Origin: JAAEQG01 sp023133475
GTDB taxonomy: Bacteria > Planctomycetota > Phycisphaerae > UBA1845
Assembly: GCA_030631415.1 (NCBI GenBank)
Contig: DAOVLE010000124.1
Span: 1-14,974, forward strand
Direction of reading: 5' to 3'
DNA length: 14,974 nucleotides
Part shown: one piece after another, positions 14,934-14,974 of the stretch
Position numbering within the stretch: the first letter of the stretch is position 1
Layout: every line of letters begins with the position of its first letter
Position numbers and translations under genes: made by a program
The notes under the pieces: model-generated
What the model was told of the DNA's origin: nothing
Database searches by the model: none
What the model saw: the letters and a program-made list of their open reading frames with translations, nothing else

Positions 14934-14974
14934 ATGACAACAGAGTGTAATCAAAAATCCTTCAGTTTCCAGTC
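14934..14974 (+). CDS. N-terminus of a probable IS1380-family transposase (runs off window)
   Basis: ATG at 14934, 8 nt after AGGAG, opens a frame that runs off the edge: MTTECNQKSFSFQS. This resembles the start of IS1380-family (DDE) transposases, which commonly begin with MTTEC..., then an aromatic segment and a FDGG...SDGG region that would lie beyond the window. Only 13 full codons are visible, so the family call depends on the N-terminal similarity and the upstream insertion-sequence features. Confidence 0.5.
   Translation, partial: MTTECNQKSFSFQ

Larger units (their letters stand above)
14854..14974 (+). mobile_element. Left end of a probable IS1380-like insertion sequence (truncated by window edge)
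   Basis: The DNA changes abruptly from repeat C to AGGGGGGTGGAAAAAGGCCG at 14854, then a hairpin and a transposase-like start follow. The inverted-repeat end cannot be confirmed because the right end is outside the window. The boundary is inferred from where the repeat C match fails. Confidence 0.5.

Overview
This window looks like chromosomal DNA from a planctomycete-type bacterium, probably near Phycisphaerae. That placement is inference. It rests on secreted proteins with EF-hand/dockerin-like C-termini, the DCNDNGTPD...DANSNGVPDECE cysteine/Asp-Asn motif, pseudopilins with long leaders, many Gly/Asp-rich secreted proteins, and a high density of short GC-rich interspersed repeats. No rRNA, tRNA or CRISPR array was found.

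Layout. (1) 1-2.8 kb: the end of a dockerin-like protein, a GspG-like pseudopilin on the minus strand, and a 5'-truncated, probably frameshifted secreted protein, separated by interspersed repeats. (2) 2.8-3.6 kb: a small lipoprotein with an extreme Tyr/Glu/Asp hexapeptide repeat, then two tiny tandem minus-strand ORFs with good ribosome binding sites. (3) 3.6-6.0 kb: about 2.4 kb without a convincing protein gene. It holds a 23-bp inverted repeat made of palindromes, two diverged copies of a ~550-bp non-coding unit with hairpin modules that look like structured RNA, and a ~217-bp foldback element. (4) 6.0-11.3 kb: a compact four-gene plus-strand run with a secreted EF-hand protein, a pseudopilin, a membrane histidine kinase and an NtrC-type sigma-54 activator. 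(5) 11.6-14.1 kb: a SAM methyltransferase and an FHA-GAF-SpoIIE phosphatase on the minus strand. (6) 14.4-14.97 kb: a MazG-like pyrophosphohydrolase with a Cys tail, then the left end of a probable IS1380-like insertion sequence that has interrupted an interspersed repeat.

How the genes may work together. The kinase/activator pair is adjacent to a secreted protein and a pseudopilin, so it plausibly controls an envelope or secretion function through sigma-54. The FHA-GAF-PP2C protein is a separate RsbU-type signalling output.

A recurring theme is that interspersed repeats form the 3' ends of reading frames. Four of the intact genes take their stop codon and last 5-18 residues from a repeat. 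The parts most worth pursuing are the duplicated structured non-coding unit (4201-5508) and the pair of micro-ORFs (3422-3550).
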